DNA of 64,000 nt from Enterobacter sp. RHBSTW-00175 (GCF_013927005.1 NZ_CP055930.1:62001-126000), one strand, 5' to 3'. Shown: positions 44,183 through 54,657, numbered from the stretch's first letter. Notes: a model not told the origin generated them from the sequence alone. A program made the numbers and translations.

Positions 44183-45499
44183 ATGGACTCCACCCTCACC
44201 TCCGCACGCCCTAATGAGGAGACACCTTCGCTCAATCGTGCCCGCCGCGCCGCTCTCGGTAGCTTCGCAGGGGCCGTCGTCGACTGGTATGATTTTCTGC
44301 TCTATGGCATCACTGCCGCCCTGGTATTTAACCGTGAATTCTTCCCCCAGATTAGCCCTGCGATGGGCACACTGGCCGCGTTTGCCACGTTCGGCGTGGG
44401 ATTTCTGTTCCGCCCTCTCGGCGGCGTGATCTTCGGCCACTTTGGCGATCGTCTCGGGCGCAAGCGGATGCTGATGCTCACCGTGTGGATGATGGGCGGT
44501 GCCACCGCGCTTATCGGTATCCTGCCGTCATTTGCCTCTATTGGCTGGTGGGCACCCGTTCTGCTGGTCATCCTGCGTGCGATTCAGGGTTTCGCCGTTG
44601 GCGGTGAATGGGGGGGTGCTGCGCTGTTGTCTGTGGAAAGTGCGCCTAAGAATAAGAAAGCGTTTTACAGCAGCGGTGTGCAGGTGGGGTATGGCGTTGG
44701 CCTGCTGCTCTCAACCGGGCTGGTATCGCTGATTAGCCAAATGACTACCGACGAGCAGTTCCTGAGCTGGGGATGGCGTATTCCCTTTATCTTCAGCATC
44801 GTTCTGGTGATAGCGGCACTGTGGGTGCGTAACGGCATGGAGGAATCTGCGGAATTTGAGAAGCAGCAGCAGGAAAAACCGGTGGTTAAAAAACGACTGC
44901 CCGTGATGGAAGCACTTGCCCAGCACCCTGGCGCTTTTCTGAAAATTATTGCCCTGCGTCTGTGCGAGCTGCTGACCATGTATATCGTCACCGCCTTCGC
45001 CCTTAATTATTCGACGCAGAATCTGGGGTTACCGCGCGAGCTGTTCCTGAATATCGGGCTGCTGGTGGGTGGCATAAGCTGTCTGACTATCCCCTGCTTT
45101 GCCTGGCTGGCCGACCGGTTTGGCCGCCGCCGCGTCTATATCACTGGCGCGCTGATTGGCACGCTTAGCGCCTGGCCATTCTTTATGGCACTGGAAGCGC
45201 AGTCAGTCTTCTGGATCGTCTTTTTTGCCATCATGCTGGCAAATATCGCGCATGACATGGTGGTGTGCGTGCAGCAGCCCATGTTTACCGAACTGTTCGG
45301 CGCGAGTTATCGCTATAGCGGTGCTGGCGTAGGGTATCAGGTTGCGAGCGTGGTGGGCGGTGGGTTTACCCCGTTTATTGCTGCCGCGCTGGTCACCTTT
45401 TCCGGGGGTAACTGGCACAGCGTGGCAATTTATCTGCTGGGTGGCTGCCTGGTTTCGGCGGCAACAGCCCTGTTGATGAAAGAGACCTCTCACCCTTGA
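44183..45499 (+). CDS. shiA: ShiA, shikimate transporter (MFS)
   Basis: A 438-aa major facilitator with 12 expected membrane segments, equal in length to E. coli ShiA. The MFS motifs GHFGDRLGRKRML (loop 2-3) and WLADRFGRRRVYI (loop 8-9) are visible, and the N-terminus RAALGSFAGAVVDWYDFLLY is characteristic of the metabolite:H+ symporter subfamily. It takes up shikimate with protons. Next to amn as in E. coli. Confidence 0.92.
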   Translation: MDSTLTSARPNEETPSLNRARRAALGSFAGAVVDWYDFLLYGITAALVFNREFFPQISPAMGTLAAFATFGVGFLFRPLGGVIFGHFGDRLGRKRMLMLTVWMMGGATALIGILPSFASIGWWAPVLLVILRAIQGFAVGGEWGGAALLSVESAPKNKKAFYSSGVQVGYGVGLLLSTGLVSLISQMTTDEQFLSWGWRIPFIFSIVLVIAALWVRNGMEESAEFEKQQQEKPVVKKRLPVMEALAQHPGAFLKIIALRLCELLTMYIVTAFALNYSTQNLGLPRELFLNIGLLVGGISCLTIPCFAWLADRFGRRRVYITGALIGTLSAWPFFMALEAQSVFWIVFFAIMLANIAHDMVVCVQQPMFTELFGASYRYSGAGVGYQVASVVGGGFTPFIAAALVTFSGGNWHSVAIYLLGGCLVSAATALLMKETSHP

Positions 45500-45652
45500 T
45501 CCCCAGGCGGAAGCCGTTGCTTCCGCCGCTGTTTTACGTGTCACGGCTATTGCGGCAGCCTTTTGTCATATCCCTGAATACCGACTTTTGTTTCACACTC
45601 CTGTGACATACTATCGGGTGTAGCCGCACACCTGTGGAACAAGGAGACAGAG

Positions 45653-47107
45653 ATGAATAATAAGGGCTCCAGCCTGACCCCGGCTCAGGCACTGGAAAAA
45701 CTCGATGCGCTGTACGAACAGTCTGTTAACGCGTTGCGCAGCGCCATTAGTGAGTACATTGAAAACGGAAAACTTCCCGACGATAAGGCCAGAAGCAATG
45801 GCCTTTTTGTTTATCCAGCACTCTCCGTCACCTGGGACGGAAGCGCCACCAACACGCCAAAAACCCGTGCCTATGCGCGCTTTACGCACTCAGGCTGCTA
45901 CACCACTACCGTCACCCGCCCTGCCCTGTTCCGCCCTTACCTTGAAGAACAGCTCTCGCTGCTGTTCCAGGATTACGGTGCGCACATCAGTGTTGAACCC
46001 TCTCATCATGAAATCCCGTATCCCTATGTGATTGACGGCTCTGCGCTGACTCTTGACCGTTCAATGAGTGCGGGGCTGACGCGTCACTTCCCGACCACAG
46101 AGTTGTCGCAGATTGGCGATGAAACCGCGGATGGTATTTATCACCCGGCTGAGTATTCCCCGCTTTCGCATTTTGATGCCCGTCGCGTGGATTTCTCACT
46201 GGCCCGCCTGCGCCACTACACCGGCACGCCAGTGGAGCATTTCCAGCCTTTCGTGTTGTTTACCAACTACACCCGCTATGTAGATGAGTTTGTTCGCTGG
46301 GGTTGCAGCCAAATCCTTGACCCGGATAGCCCGTATATCGCGCTCTCCTGCGCGGGGGGAATTTGGATCACGGCCGAAACCGAAGCCCCCGAGCAGGCCA
46401 TTTCCGACCTGGCATGGAAAAAGCACCAGATGCCTGCCTGGCACCTGATCACCGCTGACGGCCAGGGGATCACCCTGATCAACATCGGCGTTGGCCCCTC
46501 TAACGCCAAAACCATCTGTGACCATCTGGCGGTGCTGCGCCCGGACGTCTGGCTGATGATTGGCCACTGCGGCGGATTGCGTGAAAGCCAGTTGATTGGC
46601 GATTACGTACTGGCTCATGCCTATCTGCGTGACGATCACGTGCTGGATGCGGTACTGCCGCCTGATATCCCGATCCCAAGCATTGCCGAAGTCCAGCGCG
46701 CGCTGTACGACGCCACCAAAGAGGTCAGCGGGATGCCGGGCGAAGAAGTTAAACAACGCCTGCGTACCGGCACGGTTGTCACCACCGATGACCGCAACTG
46801 GGAGCTGCGCTACTCTGCCTCTGCGCTGCGTTTCAACTTAAGCCGCGCGGTGGCTATCGATATGGAAAGCGCCACCATCGCCGCACAGGGTTACCGGTTC
46901 CGCGTTCCTTACGGCACGCTGCTGTGTGTGTCTGATAAACCGCTACACGGGGAAATCAAACTTCCCGGCCAGGCAAATCGTTTCTATGAAGGCGCGATTT
47001 CCGAACACCTGCAAATCGGCATTCGCGCCATCGATTTACTGCGTGCGGAAGGCGATAAACTGCACTCCCGCAAATTGCGTACCTTCAACGAGCCGCCGTT
47101 CCGCTAA
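45653..47107 (+). CDS. amn: Amn, AMP nucleosidase
   Basis: A 484-aa enzyme, equal in length to E. coli Amn. It has an N-terminal regulatory domain and a C-terminal phosphorylase-like domain (GIGVGPSNAKTICDHLA-like segment, then IAIDMESATIAAQGYRF). It hydrolyses AMP to adenine and ribose 5-phosphate and is controlled by ATP and phosphate. AAGGAGACAGAG supplies the ribosome-binding site. It fits the nucleotide-salvage group downstream. Confidence 0.95.
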   Translation: MNNKGSSLTPAQALEKLDALYEQSVNALRSAISEYIENGKLPDDKARSNGLFVYPALSVTWDGSATNTPKTRAYARFTHSGCYTTTVTRPALFRPYLEEQLSLLFQDYGAHISVEPSHHEIPYPYVIDGSALTLDRSMSAGLTRHFPTTELSQIGDETADGIYHPAEYSPLSHFDARRVDFSLARLRHYTGTPVEHFQPFVLFTNYTRYVDEFVRWGCSQILDPDSPYIALSCAGGIWITAETEAPEQAISDLAWKKHQMPAWHLITADGQGITLINIGVGPSNAKTICDHLAVLRPDVWLMIGHCGGLRESQLIGDYVLAHAYLRDDHVLDAVLPPDIPIPSIAEVQRALYDATKEVSGMPGEEVKQRLRTGTVVTTDDRNWELRYSASALRFNLSRAVAIDMESATIAAQGYRFRVPYGTLLCVSDKPLHGEIKLPGQANRFYEGAISEHLQIGIRAIDLLRAEGDKLHSRKLRTFNEPPFR

Positions 47108-47125
47108 TAACAAAAAGGAAAAACA

Positions 47126-48898
47126 ATGCACACCACATCATCGCTCGCTGCACTGCGTCAGTGGCTGGAAGAAAACCATCTCGACGGGATGATCGTCCCA
47201 CGTGCCGATGCCTGGCAAAGCGAGTACTGCGCGCCGTACGACGAAAAACTGGCCTGGCTGACAGGCTTTGACGGCTCCGCCGGGCTGGCGCTGGTACTGA
47301 AAGACAAAGCGCTACTGTTCGTTGATGGCCGCTATCAGGTCCAGGCGCGCGTTCAGGTCAATCTGGACGACGTTGAGATCCACCATCTGCACAACGAGCC
47401 GCTGGCACAATGGCTGGCGCAAAACATTAAGGAAGGGACGCGCATTGGTTTTGAGGCGCTGTTGATGACTAATTCAGACTATCAGCAGCTGTCAGCCACG
47501 CCGTGCGAGCTGGTGCCGCTGAAGACTTCTCCGTTCGATACGCTATGGGCAGGCCGCCCTGCGGCACCTGCGGGGCTTATCCGCGAGATGCCGGATGCGG
47601 TAAGCGGCGAGAGTAGCGCCGATAAACGCCAGCGTGTTGCGAAGATCCTCGCTGAGAAAAATGCGGATTATCTGGCCATTACGCTGCCGGACAACATCGC
47701 CTGGCTACTGAACGTGCGCGGTTCTGATATTCCGACCAGCCCGGTTCCCCTCTCATTTGCCCTGCTCAACCGTGACGGTGCTGTTGAGTGGTTTGTTAAC
47801 GACAACAAGCTGAGCGAACTCCCCGACGCGGTAAAAGAGGCTTTCACGCTTTCACCGCAGGATGCTTTTATCGGGCGTTGTCAGGAGATTTCAAAGGGTA
47901 AACGCGTTCTGGTCGACGCCGATTCTGCGCCTGTGGCATTGCGTTTTGCCATTGAGCCACAGGGGGAAATTGTCTGGCAGACTGACCCAATCACTCTGAT
48001 GAAGGCCGGAAAAAATCCAACTGAGCTTGCCGGATACCGTGACTGCCATCATCAGGATGGCGCGGCGTGGGTGAATTTCCTGGCCTGGCTGTCACGCGAA
48101 GTGCCACAACGCGTTGCCGCGGGCAAACCGCTGACGGAACTGGATGTTCAGGCACAGCAGTTGGTGTTCCGCGAGCGTCAGCCAGGTTTTATCGAACAGA
48201 GTTTTGCCACTATTTCTGCTTCGTCCAGCAATGCGGCGATGTGCCATTACCACTCAAGTGAAACCAGCAACAAGCCTATTGGTCATGACCATTTTTACCT
48301 GAATGACTCCGGCGGTCAGTACCGCAACGGCACCACGGACGCTACGCGCACGCTGGCATGGGGCAAAGTTGAACCACAGCAGCGTTTGCACTACACCGCC
48401 GTGCTGAAAGGCTTTTTATCGCTGATTACGCTGCAATTCCCGTCCGGGACTCAGGGGCACCAGTTGGATGCATTTGCGCGTCGCCCGCTGTGGGAAATGG
48501 GTCTGGATTACGATCACGGTACCGGACACGGGGTGGGCCATCAGCTGCTTATCCACGAGAACCCGCATCGTTTAGCGAAGAAGGTTAACCCGTGGCCGCT
48601 GGTGGCAGGAAATATCATGACCATTGAACCTGGTTACTATCTGGCTGACAGCCACGGTATTCGTATTGAAAACCAGGTGGAAATTGTCGAGAGCCGCCCG
48701 GGCTTCTGTAAATTTGCCTCTCTGACCTTGATCCCGATTGACCTGAGCCAGGTTGAGCTGCATTTGTTGAACGAGCAGGAAAAACAGTGGCTGGACGAGT
48801 ACCACCAGCAGGTTCGCGATGTGTTATCGCCGCGGGTAGACAGCGATGCACGGCCGTGGCTGTTTGAGGCGACGGCGCCGATTCGCGTTACCCGGTAG
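47126..48898 (+). CDS. M24 family aminopeptidase P (large form)
   Basis: A 590-aa Xaa-Pro aminopeptidase with two creatinase-like N-terminal domains and the pita-bread catalytic domain. Metal ligands are visible in order: Asp in LNDSGGQY, Asp in NGTTDATRT, His in GHGVGHQLLIHE, Glu in MTIEPGYYL and Glu in RIENQVEIV. It removes the first residue before proline in the cytosol. It starts 18 bases after amn with AAAAAGGAAAAACA, so the two are probably co-transcribed. Unlike E. coli PepP (about 440 aa), this is the long eukaryote-like form. Confidence 0.9.
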   Translation: MHTTSSLAALRQWLEENHLDGMIVPRADAWQSEYCAPYDEKLAWLTGFDGSAGLALVLKDKALLFVDGRYQVQARVQVNLDDVEIHHLHNEPLAQWLAQNIKEGTRIGFEALLMTNSDYQQLSATPCELVPLKTSPFDTLWAGRPAAPAGLIREMPDAVSGESSADKRQRVAKILAEKNADYLAITLPDNIAWLLNVRGSDIPTSPVPLSFALLNRDGAVEWFVNDNKLSELPDAVKEAFTLSPQDAFIGRCQEISKGKRVLVDADSAPVALRFAIEPQGEIVWQTDPITLMKAGKNPTELAGYRDCHHQDGAAWVNFLAWLSREVPQRVAAGKPLTELDVQAQQLVFRERQPGFIEQSFATISASSSNAAMCHYHSSETSNKPIGHDHFYLNDSGGQYRNGTTDATRTLAWGKVEPQQRLHYTAVLKGFLSLITLQFPSGTQGHQLDAFARRPLWEMGLDYDHGTGHGVGHQLLIHENPHRLAKKVNPWPLVAGNIMTIEPGYYLADSHGIRIENQVEIVESRPGFCKFASLTLIPIDLSQVELHLLNEQEKQWLDEYHQQVRDVLSPRVDSDARPWLFEATAPIRVTR

Positions 48899-48915
48899 GG
48901 TGCTGTTGTTTTGAT

Positions 48916-48943
48916 GCCGGGTGGCGGCTTCGCCTTACCCGGC
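48916..48943. repeat. REP element copy 3
   Basis: Palindromic unit (GCCGGGTGGCGGCTTCGCC then TTACCCGGC) between the convergent aminopeptidase and Tsx-like genes. Confidence 0.8.
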
Positions 48944-48950
48944 AGTTATA

Positions 48951-49832
48951 TTAAAAAGCGTAACCGACAGTTAAATAGTATGCCCACCCTGTTGAATCTA
49001 TAGTGGTGATATTTCCATCGCTGTTAAATGCTTTACTACCTTCATCAAATTGCCCGCCATGATAGAAATAACGAAGGGTTGCACCGTAGTTCCAGTGAGG
49101 ATAAACCAGGCTGAGCACGTTGGTGGACACTATCGAACTATTTGTACGCGAGTAAAATTGTTGCTCTCCGCCTGATTCATCTTTTAGGTCTGAACCAAAA
49201 TCAAAATTGGTAAAACCGACATAACTTAGTTTGCCACCAAATATTGTTGTAAGAGGTATGACATACTTTACCTTGAAGCGATATCCATCCCACTCATTTT
49301 CGTTGGCAGCATTGTAATTGTTCCCTTGATATTTGGCATAGATGTTTGCAGATAACGTCATCGGTAGCCCCGTATCAATATCTGTTCCTAGCCCCATATA
49401 CCAGGTACTCTGTCGCTGCCCTGCGTTGGAACCTGCATCATAGATATAGTTGTGGGCAAAATACCATTCTTTAAATGGACCGAAGCTTAGATCGAGTCCT
49501 GTTAACTTGTCGATGCTAAAACGCGGCTCTATCTCTGCAAAAAATGGAGAACCATTGTCCCAAATACCGATATCATTATCATTGCCTATACCAAAAAACT
49601 TAGGTAAGTCTGCGTAACCGTAGAAATCAAACCAATCCACATGAGCCCAGGCACGATACTCTGGATATAAGTCTGCTCTTTTTAGTGGCCCAAAGCGAGT
49701 TGAGTTGCTTCCAACCACATTAATGCTTTGATGCCACCAGTCTGATAAATATTCATTACTTACAGAGTCTGCCAATGCTGCCGTGGGTAACAGCATAAAT
49801 ACACCTGATAATATATTTGTTATTTTTTGCAT
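48951..49832 (-). CDS. Tsx-like nucleoside-specific outer-membrane channel
   Basis: A 293-aa beta-barrel protein: signal peptide [21 protein letters not shown], early [13 protein letters not shown] and the terminal aromatic YLTVGYAF. These match the Tsx/OmpK family (Tsx begins with the same WWHQSVNVVGS-like sequence). It should let nucleosides through the outer membrane. It lies 70 bases downstream of a periplasmic 5'-nucleotidase gene on the same strand, which gives a clear salvage logic. It is probably a second Tsx paralogue. Confidence 0.88.
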   Translation of the reverse strand: MQKITNILSGVFMLLPTAALADSVSNEYLSDWWHQSINVVGSNSTRFGPLKRADLYPEYRAWAHVDWFDFYGYADLPKFFGIGNDNDIGIWDNGSPFFAEIEPRFSIDKLTGLDLSFGPFKEWYFAHNYIYDAGSNAGQRQSTWYMGLGTDIDTGLPMTLSANIYAKYQGNNYNAANENEWDGYRFKVKYVIPLTTIFGGKLSYVGFTNFDFGSDLKDESGGEQQFYSRTNSSIVSTNVLSLVYPHWNYGATLRYFYHGGQFDEGSKAFNSDGNITTIDSTGWAYYLTVGYAF

Positions 49833-49901
49833 AAGTAGAGATTCCTTCCACAGAGGTATGTGGATAAAATTTATTCATTTATAGAAAGTATATTATTGAG
49901 T

Positions 49902-51464
49902 CTATTTAGCCATACTTACGTCGACCACTCTCATCTCAAGATCGGGTTTCAATGGATTATTTGTCTTGACATAATCCATGATTGACTCAGCAGAAGTTGT
50001 ACTGTTGATCGTTTTGATATTCGTTCCTTTTAAGAACGCGTCAAATCCATCCCCACCCGTCGCGCAAAATGAGTGTGTAGCAACCCGATATGTTTTGGTT
50101 AGATCTACTGCTTGATTATCAATAGTGAATTTAATGATTCGCTCACCCAACGGTTTTTTACTGTCATATTCAACATGAACGTTTTTTGAGACTTGCAAAA
50201 CTCCATTGGTAAGATTAGTTGCGTGGACCATTAAATTGACGAGATCCTTTCCGGTGAGATCCATTTCAATAAGTTCGTTATTAAATGGGAAGGTAGTAAT
50301 TACATCACCATAACTTAACTCCCCTTGTGGTAAATCAGCACGCAACCCTCCGCTGTTTTGTAAACCCACGACGGCGTCTGGCGCTTTGGCCATCATGGCA
50401 TCAATAACTAAATTACCAACAGGTGACGATTCACCATAAGAACGCGTGAATGCTGTCGTTGTCGACCCAATGATTTGGTCAGTGATACTTTTCAGTTTAG
50501 CATTCCACTCATCAATCCTGGCTTGAACTTTTGGGTCCGGTTTATATTCGTCTGCAAATATAGTGATTAGTTTACCGCTATAGCCATCAATTTTTTTAGT
50601 CTTCGGGTTTAGATTCAATACAAGTTTACCAATATCGGTACCATACGCATCCGTTGAAACGATGAGCGTGTCATTCACTTTTATTGGCTCAGGTGTACCC
50701 ACATGAGCATGACCGGTGATTAACACATCAATGCCCTTAAATTTCTTTGCGGTATCGATATCGGCTTGCAACATCCTGGCTACGTCTTTATTTCCATAAC
50801 TTGACTGGCGCGCTGGCGTACCTTCATGGATAAGCAATACGATGATATCAACCTTGCCTTTTAACGCATCAAGCCCTTTTTGAATGTAAGGTACTTCATC
50901 ACGGGTCTCTGCGCCAGCGTAAGCCTTAGCGGCAACTGTGTCATAAAATGCAAATTTCTGATGTATACCAATTACGCCAATTTTAACGCCATCTTTTTCG
51001 ACAATCGTCCAGGGGTTATTCCATACGGGCTTGTCACTTTTGGCATAAAATACATTACCCAGTAAAATAGGGAAATCCGCTTTTGATAACTGTTTAACCA
51101 TATTATCAACGCCATGGTCAAATTCATGATTCCCCACTGACACCGCATCAAAGGGCATTGCATTCATTATGTCAATAATTGCTTCACCTTTGGTTAAGGT
51201 GCTTATATAAGGCCCGGTAAAATAATCTCCCGCATCAAAGAAAAATACATCTTTACTTTTTTTCTTTGCATCATTAACGATGGTTGCTATGTTCGCAAAA
51301 CCACCGACCAAACGTTCTTTGTCGACGACGGGAACTTTCCCTGGAGATACATGAGCATGTAAATCGTTGGTGTAATAGATCGTCACATCCTTTGCGCTAA
51401 CTGATGCTGTTAATGTTGCAGACAAACACAATGCAATCAAACTAAGCTTAGTTCTTCTCTTCAT
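49902..51464 (-). CDS. Periplasmic 5'-nucleotidase, UshA-like (paralogue 1)
   Basis: A 520-aa exported enzyme with signal peptide MKRRTKLSLIALCLSATLTA. The metallophosphatase motifs [27 protein letters not shown] and [12 protein letters not shown] are present. The C-terminal substrate domain carries LQNSGGLRADLPQG and ATHSFCATGGDGF. It dephosphorylates nucleotides or UDP-sugars in the periplasm. It is clearly related to the next gene upstream. A palindrome CATGCA, 6 bases, TGCATG at 51516-51533 lies before the gene. Confidence 0.9.
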   Translation of the reverse strand: MKRRTKLSLIALCLSATLTASVSAKDVTIYYTNDLHAHVSPGKVPVVDKERLVGGFANIATIVNDAKKKSKDVFFFDAGDYFTGPYISTLTKGEAIIDIMNAMPFDAVSVGNHEFDHGVDNMVKQLSKADFPILLGNVFYAKSDKPVWNNPWTIVEKDGVKIGVIGIHQKFAFYDTVAAKAYAGAETRDEVPYIQKGLDALKGKVDIIVLLIHEGTPARQSSYGNKDVARMLQADIDTAKKFKGIDVLITGHAHVGTPEPIKVNDTLIVSTDAYGTDIGKLVLNLNPKTKKIDGYSGKLITIFADEYKPDPKVQARIDEWNAKLKSITDQIIGSTTTAFTRSYGESSPVGNLVIDAMMAKAPDAVVGLQNSGGLRADLPQGELSYGDVITTFPFNNELIEMDLTGKDLVNLMVHATNLTNGVLQVSKNVHVEYDSKKPLGERIIKFTIDNQAVDLTKTYRVATHSFCATGGDGFDAFLKGTNIKTINSTTSAESIMDYVKTNNPLKPDLEMRVVDVSMAK

Positions 51465-51515
51465 AATAAAACCCTTTCAACTTTATGAATAATTATTATA
51501 TTTCAGTCAAGATCT

Positions 51516-51533
51516 CATGCAGACATTTGCATG
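51516..51533. promoter_or_regulatory. Palindromic operator candidate before nucleotidase 1
   Basis: CATGCA, 6 bases, TGCATG, a perfect inverted repeat 52 bases upstream of the start codon of the 5'-nucleotidase at 51464. No matching known regulator consensus. It lies in an otherwise AT-rich promoter region. Confidence 0.4.
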
Positions 51534-51562
51534 TTTTCATTGTTTTACAGTAACGCCTTCAT

Positions 51563-51600
51563 ATCGGCTTTAAAGGCAAGAAATAGTCAATAAAGCCGAT
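51563..51600 (-). terminator. Hairpin between the two nucleotidase genes
   Basis: Perfect arms ATCGGCTTTA and TAAAGCCGAT with an 18-base loop, downstream of the nucleotidase at 51649. No long T run, so it is a weak or factor-dependent terminator, or an RNA-stability hairpin. Confidence 0.5.
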
Positions 51601-51648
51601 TATTCATCAACTGATGACACCACTCGGAAACTATTGCGGCAGAAAAAC

Positions 51649-53205
51649 TTATTTTTTCACATCAGCAACGCGCATACCGGTAAGTTGTTCATCGGTAATG
51701 GTGTTACCTGCTTTAAAGTAATCGATCACTGCGTTGTAAACGTAATACCCACCGTTTGTATTACGCGCTTTACCCTCGGTAAACGTGGTGAAGCCGTCGC
51801 CACCATCAGCAAGGAAGTTTTGGGTAGCAATGTGATAAACCGTCGCATCCTCAATCGCTTTGCCATTAAGTGTAAGTTCCAGAACTCGTTGTCCAACAGG
51901 CTTACTACTGTCGTACTTCATTTCCACGCCTTTTGAGACCTGCAGCACCCCGTTACTTAAACTTGCACCATGCTCCATCAGACTACGTAATTGTTTACCG
52001 GTAAGATCCATAGTGACCAGCTCGTTAGGGAATGGGAATGTACTAATGACCCCCCCCATCGTAATCGCACCAGACGGGATCTCACTGCGGATACCGCCAG
52101 AGTTGGTTAAAGCCAACTGTGTAGTTTTACCTGCAGCGGCCAGCAAAGCGTCCGCAGCAAGATTGCCAAGTGAGGCTGATTCACCATATGCACGTGTTAA
52201 TTCAACCGGCGACTGCGCCACCGTTTGTCCTACCACTTCATCAAGTTTCTTATTCCAGCGGTCAATCACCTGCTTCGTTTGCGGATCCGGCTTCCACTCA
52301 TCAGCGTATATGGTTTTAAGCTCGAAATTTTTCACCGTAAAGCTATGTGGCTTCTCTTTGTAGTCCAGTACCAGTTTCCCTACATCGATACCACCGCTGT
52401 CGGTCGAGAGGATTAGCGTATTACCTACTTTAATCGGTTCCGGCGTACCGACATGCGCATGTCCGGTAATCAGAATATCCAGACCTTTCACCTGGCTTGC
52501 CGTCTGAATATCCTTATCCAGCGCACGACGCACATCTGTGCTTCCTATACTGGACTGACGGGCAGGTGTGCCTTCGTGGACCAGCAATACGGTCAAATCC
52601 ACTTTTTCCTTAAGTTCATCGATATAACGCTGTAACCATTTAATCTCATCCCGTGCTTCAATACCTTCGCGCGTTGTAGCGGAAACGGTATCATCAAAGG
52701 CAAACACGCCGTGCAAGCCTATAACGCCAATTTTCACCCCCTCTTTCTCAATAATGGTATATGGCTTATCCCAAAACGCTTTATCGCTGTTCTGATAAAA
52801 AATATTGCCCTGTACAATGGGGAATTTCGCCTGGCTAAGCTGGAGCAACGTATTATCCCAGCCATCATCAAATTCATGATTGCCCATTGTGACTGCATCA
52901 AACGGCATGGTATTCATAATATCAATGATCGCCTTGCCCTTCGTTAAACTGCTGATATAAGGGCCGGTAAAATAGTCACCTGCATCAAAAAACCATGTAG
53001 CTTCGTTTTTGCTTTTTTCCTTTTTTACCAGCGTGGTGATATTTGCCCAGCCACCGACGTCACGTTTACCGTCAGCAATCCATGGCACTTTATAAGGTTC
53101 CACATGGGCATGGAGATCATTGGTATAAATAATAGTGACATCCTTGGCACAGGCCCAGAATGGTAATGTCAACAAAATACCCGTAGCAATCACTTTTAAT
53201 TTCAT
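51649..53205 (-). CDS. Periplasmic 5'-nucleotidase, UshA-like (paralogue 2)
   Basis: A 518-aa exported enzyme with signal [20 protein letters not shown]. Motifs [53 protein letters not shown] and [13 protein letters not shown] mirror those of the downstream gene, showing gene duplication. ATG 53205 follows AAGGTGAAAATT; the ATG five codons earlier is less likely. A CRP box lies at class II distance upstream. Confidence 0.9.
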   Translation of the reverse strand: MKLKVIATGILLTLPFWACAKDVTIIYTNDLHAHVEPYKVPWIADGKRDVGGWANITTLVKKEKSKNEATWFFDAGDYFTGPYISSLTKGKAIIDIMNTMPFDAVTMGNHEFDDGWDNTLLQLSQAKFPIVQGNIFYQNSDKAFWDKPYTIIEKEGVKIGVIGLHGVFAFDDTVSATTREGIEARDEIKWLQRYIDELKEKVDLTVLLVHEGTPARQSSIGSTDVRRALDKDIQTASQVKGLDILITGHAHVGTPEPIKVGNTLILSTDSGGIDVGKLVLDYKEKPHSFTVKNFELKTIYADEWKPDPQTKQVIDRWNKKLDEVVGQTVAQSPVELTRAYGESASLGNLAADALLAAAGKTTQLALTNSGGIRSEIPSGAITMGGVISTFPFPNELVTMDLTGKQLRSLMEHGASLSNGVLQVSKGVEMKYDSSKPVGQRVLELTLNGKAIEDATVYHIATQNFLADGGDGFTTFTEGKARNTNGGYYVYNAVIDYFKAGNTITDEQLTGMRVADVKK

Positions 53206-53229
53206 AATTTTCACCTTCATTCACATTAA

Positions 53230-53279
53230 TTTCGGGTATTTTACGTTCTGAAAGACATTGATATGTGCGTCTGTTCACA
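53230..53279 (-). promoter_or_regulatory. Candidate class II CRP-dependent promoter of nucleotidase 2
   Basis: TGTGC, 6 bases, TCACA at 53264-53279 fits the CRP consensus TGTGA, 6 bases, TCACA with one mismatch. On the minus strand TAAAAT at 53243-53238 is a -10 candidate, which would put the start of transcription near 53231 and the CRP site centre at about -40.5. The divergent gene at 53337 could be affected too. Confidence 0.6.
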
Positions 53280-53336
53280 CAATCAAATCGACGTTATAGT
53301 TCAAAATCACCGACCTCTTGAAATCGTTGGTGGCTT

Positions 53337-54476
53337 ATGTCGACTTTATTTACAATTAATAGCTGCAAGACGTTTGGGTGTCGCAATTTAGGGTTAGCGA
53401 CATCTGAAGATTACAGTTGGCCGGACTATCGACTAGGTTATCCGGCATTGCACTGTCGGGCATGTGGTAGTTATCCTCCTCTATTTGAAGCACATCAATT
53501 TAATGAATGGTTGTCAGCTCACTTAAGTGCCTATGCCTCTGAAAGTGGCTATTTTTGTCCTGTATGTTATGGCAAAGAAACTATTCGCTATGGTTATAAT
53601 CCGCAAGGAACACAGCGCGTTCAGTGCCGCACCTGCAAAAAAGTCTGGACACCGAAACGACAATTACTAAGAGAAATAACATCACCAGAACGGATTGAAA
53701 CGGTATCTTTAATTGTGCCGTTCCAGGGGAGGAGAGCAGATCAAAAACTGTATGTCCTGCTAAGTTTCGATGCTATTCAAGGTAATATTATTCATATTTC
53801 CACTAATTTCACTCAGCATTCCGCTGGGGAAACCCTACGTTATCTCTGCCGAGGGAATATTGAGCCTGATTTGGATCACCGTGATATCGTAAAACACGTT
53901 GATATGCGCGAGATGCAATTTCTACATCGCAGTCAGTTCGATGAAATTCAGTACGGAAGTGCTGTACTCAAACGCATTGCAAAAGGTGCTATTCTGCGTC
54001 CGGTTATCGCTGCTCATGGGCATTTTCGGGTACTGAACATCCTCTTTCCTGAGATAAAGACACATCTTATTTCTCACGAATGTTTTCTTCGGGGAGCAGT
54101 TATTACTGTTTGGGCAAAACTGTTCCGCCAACGACAAGCTGAACTTTGGTATATAGAGGAGGATATAAGCGACAGTGATACGAATATGCCCTGGCATTTT
54201 CAGGGTAAAACGCGGCATGGCTGGTGGCAAAGTCAGTGGTCGCTTTGGGTACAGGGAAAAAACCGTAAGATGGTTTGCTCATTAACGAATGGGGATAGCA
54301 ATAACGCTAAAACACTCTCTTTAGCAGCCAGTAGGCACTATATCCAATGGCTATATAAACAAACGGATTTTATCCATAGCGCTAAATTATCCGCAGGGCG
54401 CGTAACACAAATACTATGTTCCCTGGCGCAAGACTACAACTGTAAGATTATGAAGGAAAATGAAAACCGAGAATAA
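53337..54476 (+). CDS. Zinc-ribbon protein related to IS1-like InsA domains
   Basis: A 379-aa protein with several Cys pairs in the first 110 residues: CKTFGC, LHCRACGSY, FCPVCYGKE and VQCRTCKKVW. The segment YFCPVC, GYNPQGTQRVQCRTC resembles the InsA-type zinc ribbon that precedes transposase domains. The remaining 270 residues show no DDE triad that I can identify, and no inverted terminal repeats were seen. It may be a domesticated transposase-derived DNA-binding protein. It is divergent from the nucleotidase operon with a shared regulatory region. Confidence 0.6.
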   Translation: MSTLFTINSCKTFGCRNLGLATSEDYSWPDYRLGYPALHCRACGSYPPLFEAHQFNEWLSAHLSAYASESGYFCPVCYGKETIRYGYNPQGTQRVQCRTCKKVWTPKRQLLREITSPERIETVSLIVPFQGRRADQKLYVLLSFDAIQGNIIHISTNFTQHSAGETLRYLCRGNIEPDLDHRDIVKHVDMREMQFLHRSQFDEIQYGSAVLKRIAKGAILRPVIAAHGHFRVLNILFPEIKTHLISHECFLRGAVITVWAKLFRQRQAELWYIEEDISDSDTNMPWHFQGKTRHGWWQSQWSLWVQGKNRKMVCSLTNGDSNNAKTLSLAASRHYIQWLYKQTDFIHSAKLSAGRVTQILCSLAQDYNCKIMKENENRE

Positions 54477-54551
54477 TGAGGCCATGTTGCATTTTTCCCG
54501 TGATCTTATCGTCTTGCTAAGACAGGCACTAAACACCTGGCCTGTATCGTC

Positions 54552-54585
54552 AAGGGTTCATGCAAATACATGAACCCTTTTAATA
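54552..54585. terminator. Bidirectional terminator
   Basis: AAGGGTTCATG and CATGAACCCTT arms with a 6-base loop, a T run on the + strand and an A run before the hairpin. It can stop transcription from both the zinc-ribbon gene and the convergent arylsulfotransferase-like gene. Confidence 0.85.
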
Positions 54586-54657
54586 TATGCAATGATATCA
54601 ATTATTTATTAAAACGGATGATCAATCGCACTTGTTCTTTATACATAAACCGTTTCT

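Noticed and set aside
44183..49000. Large ORFs opposite shiA and amn (for example 46196-46756, minus)
   Set aside because: Shadows of well-supported core genes with typical codon use on the other strand.
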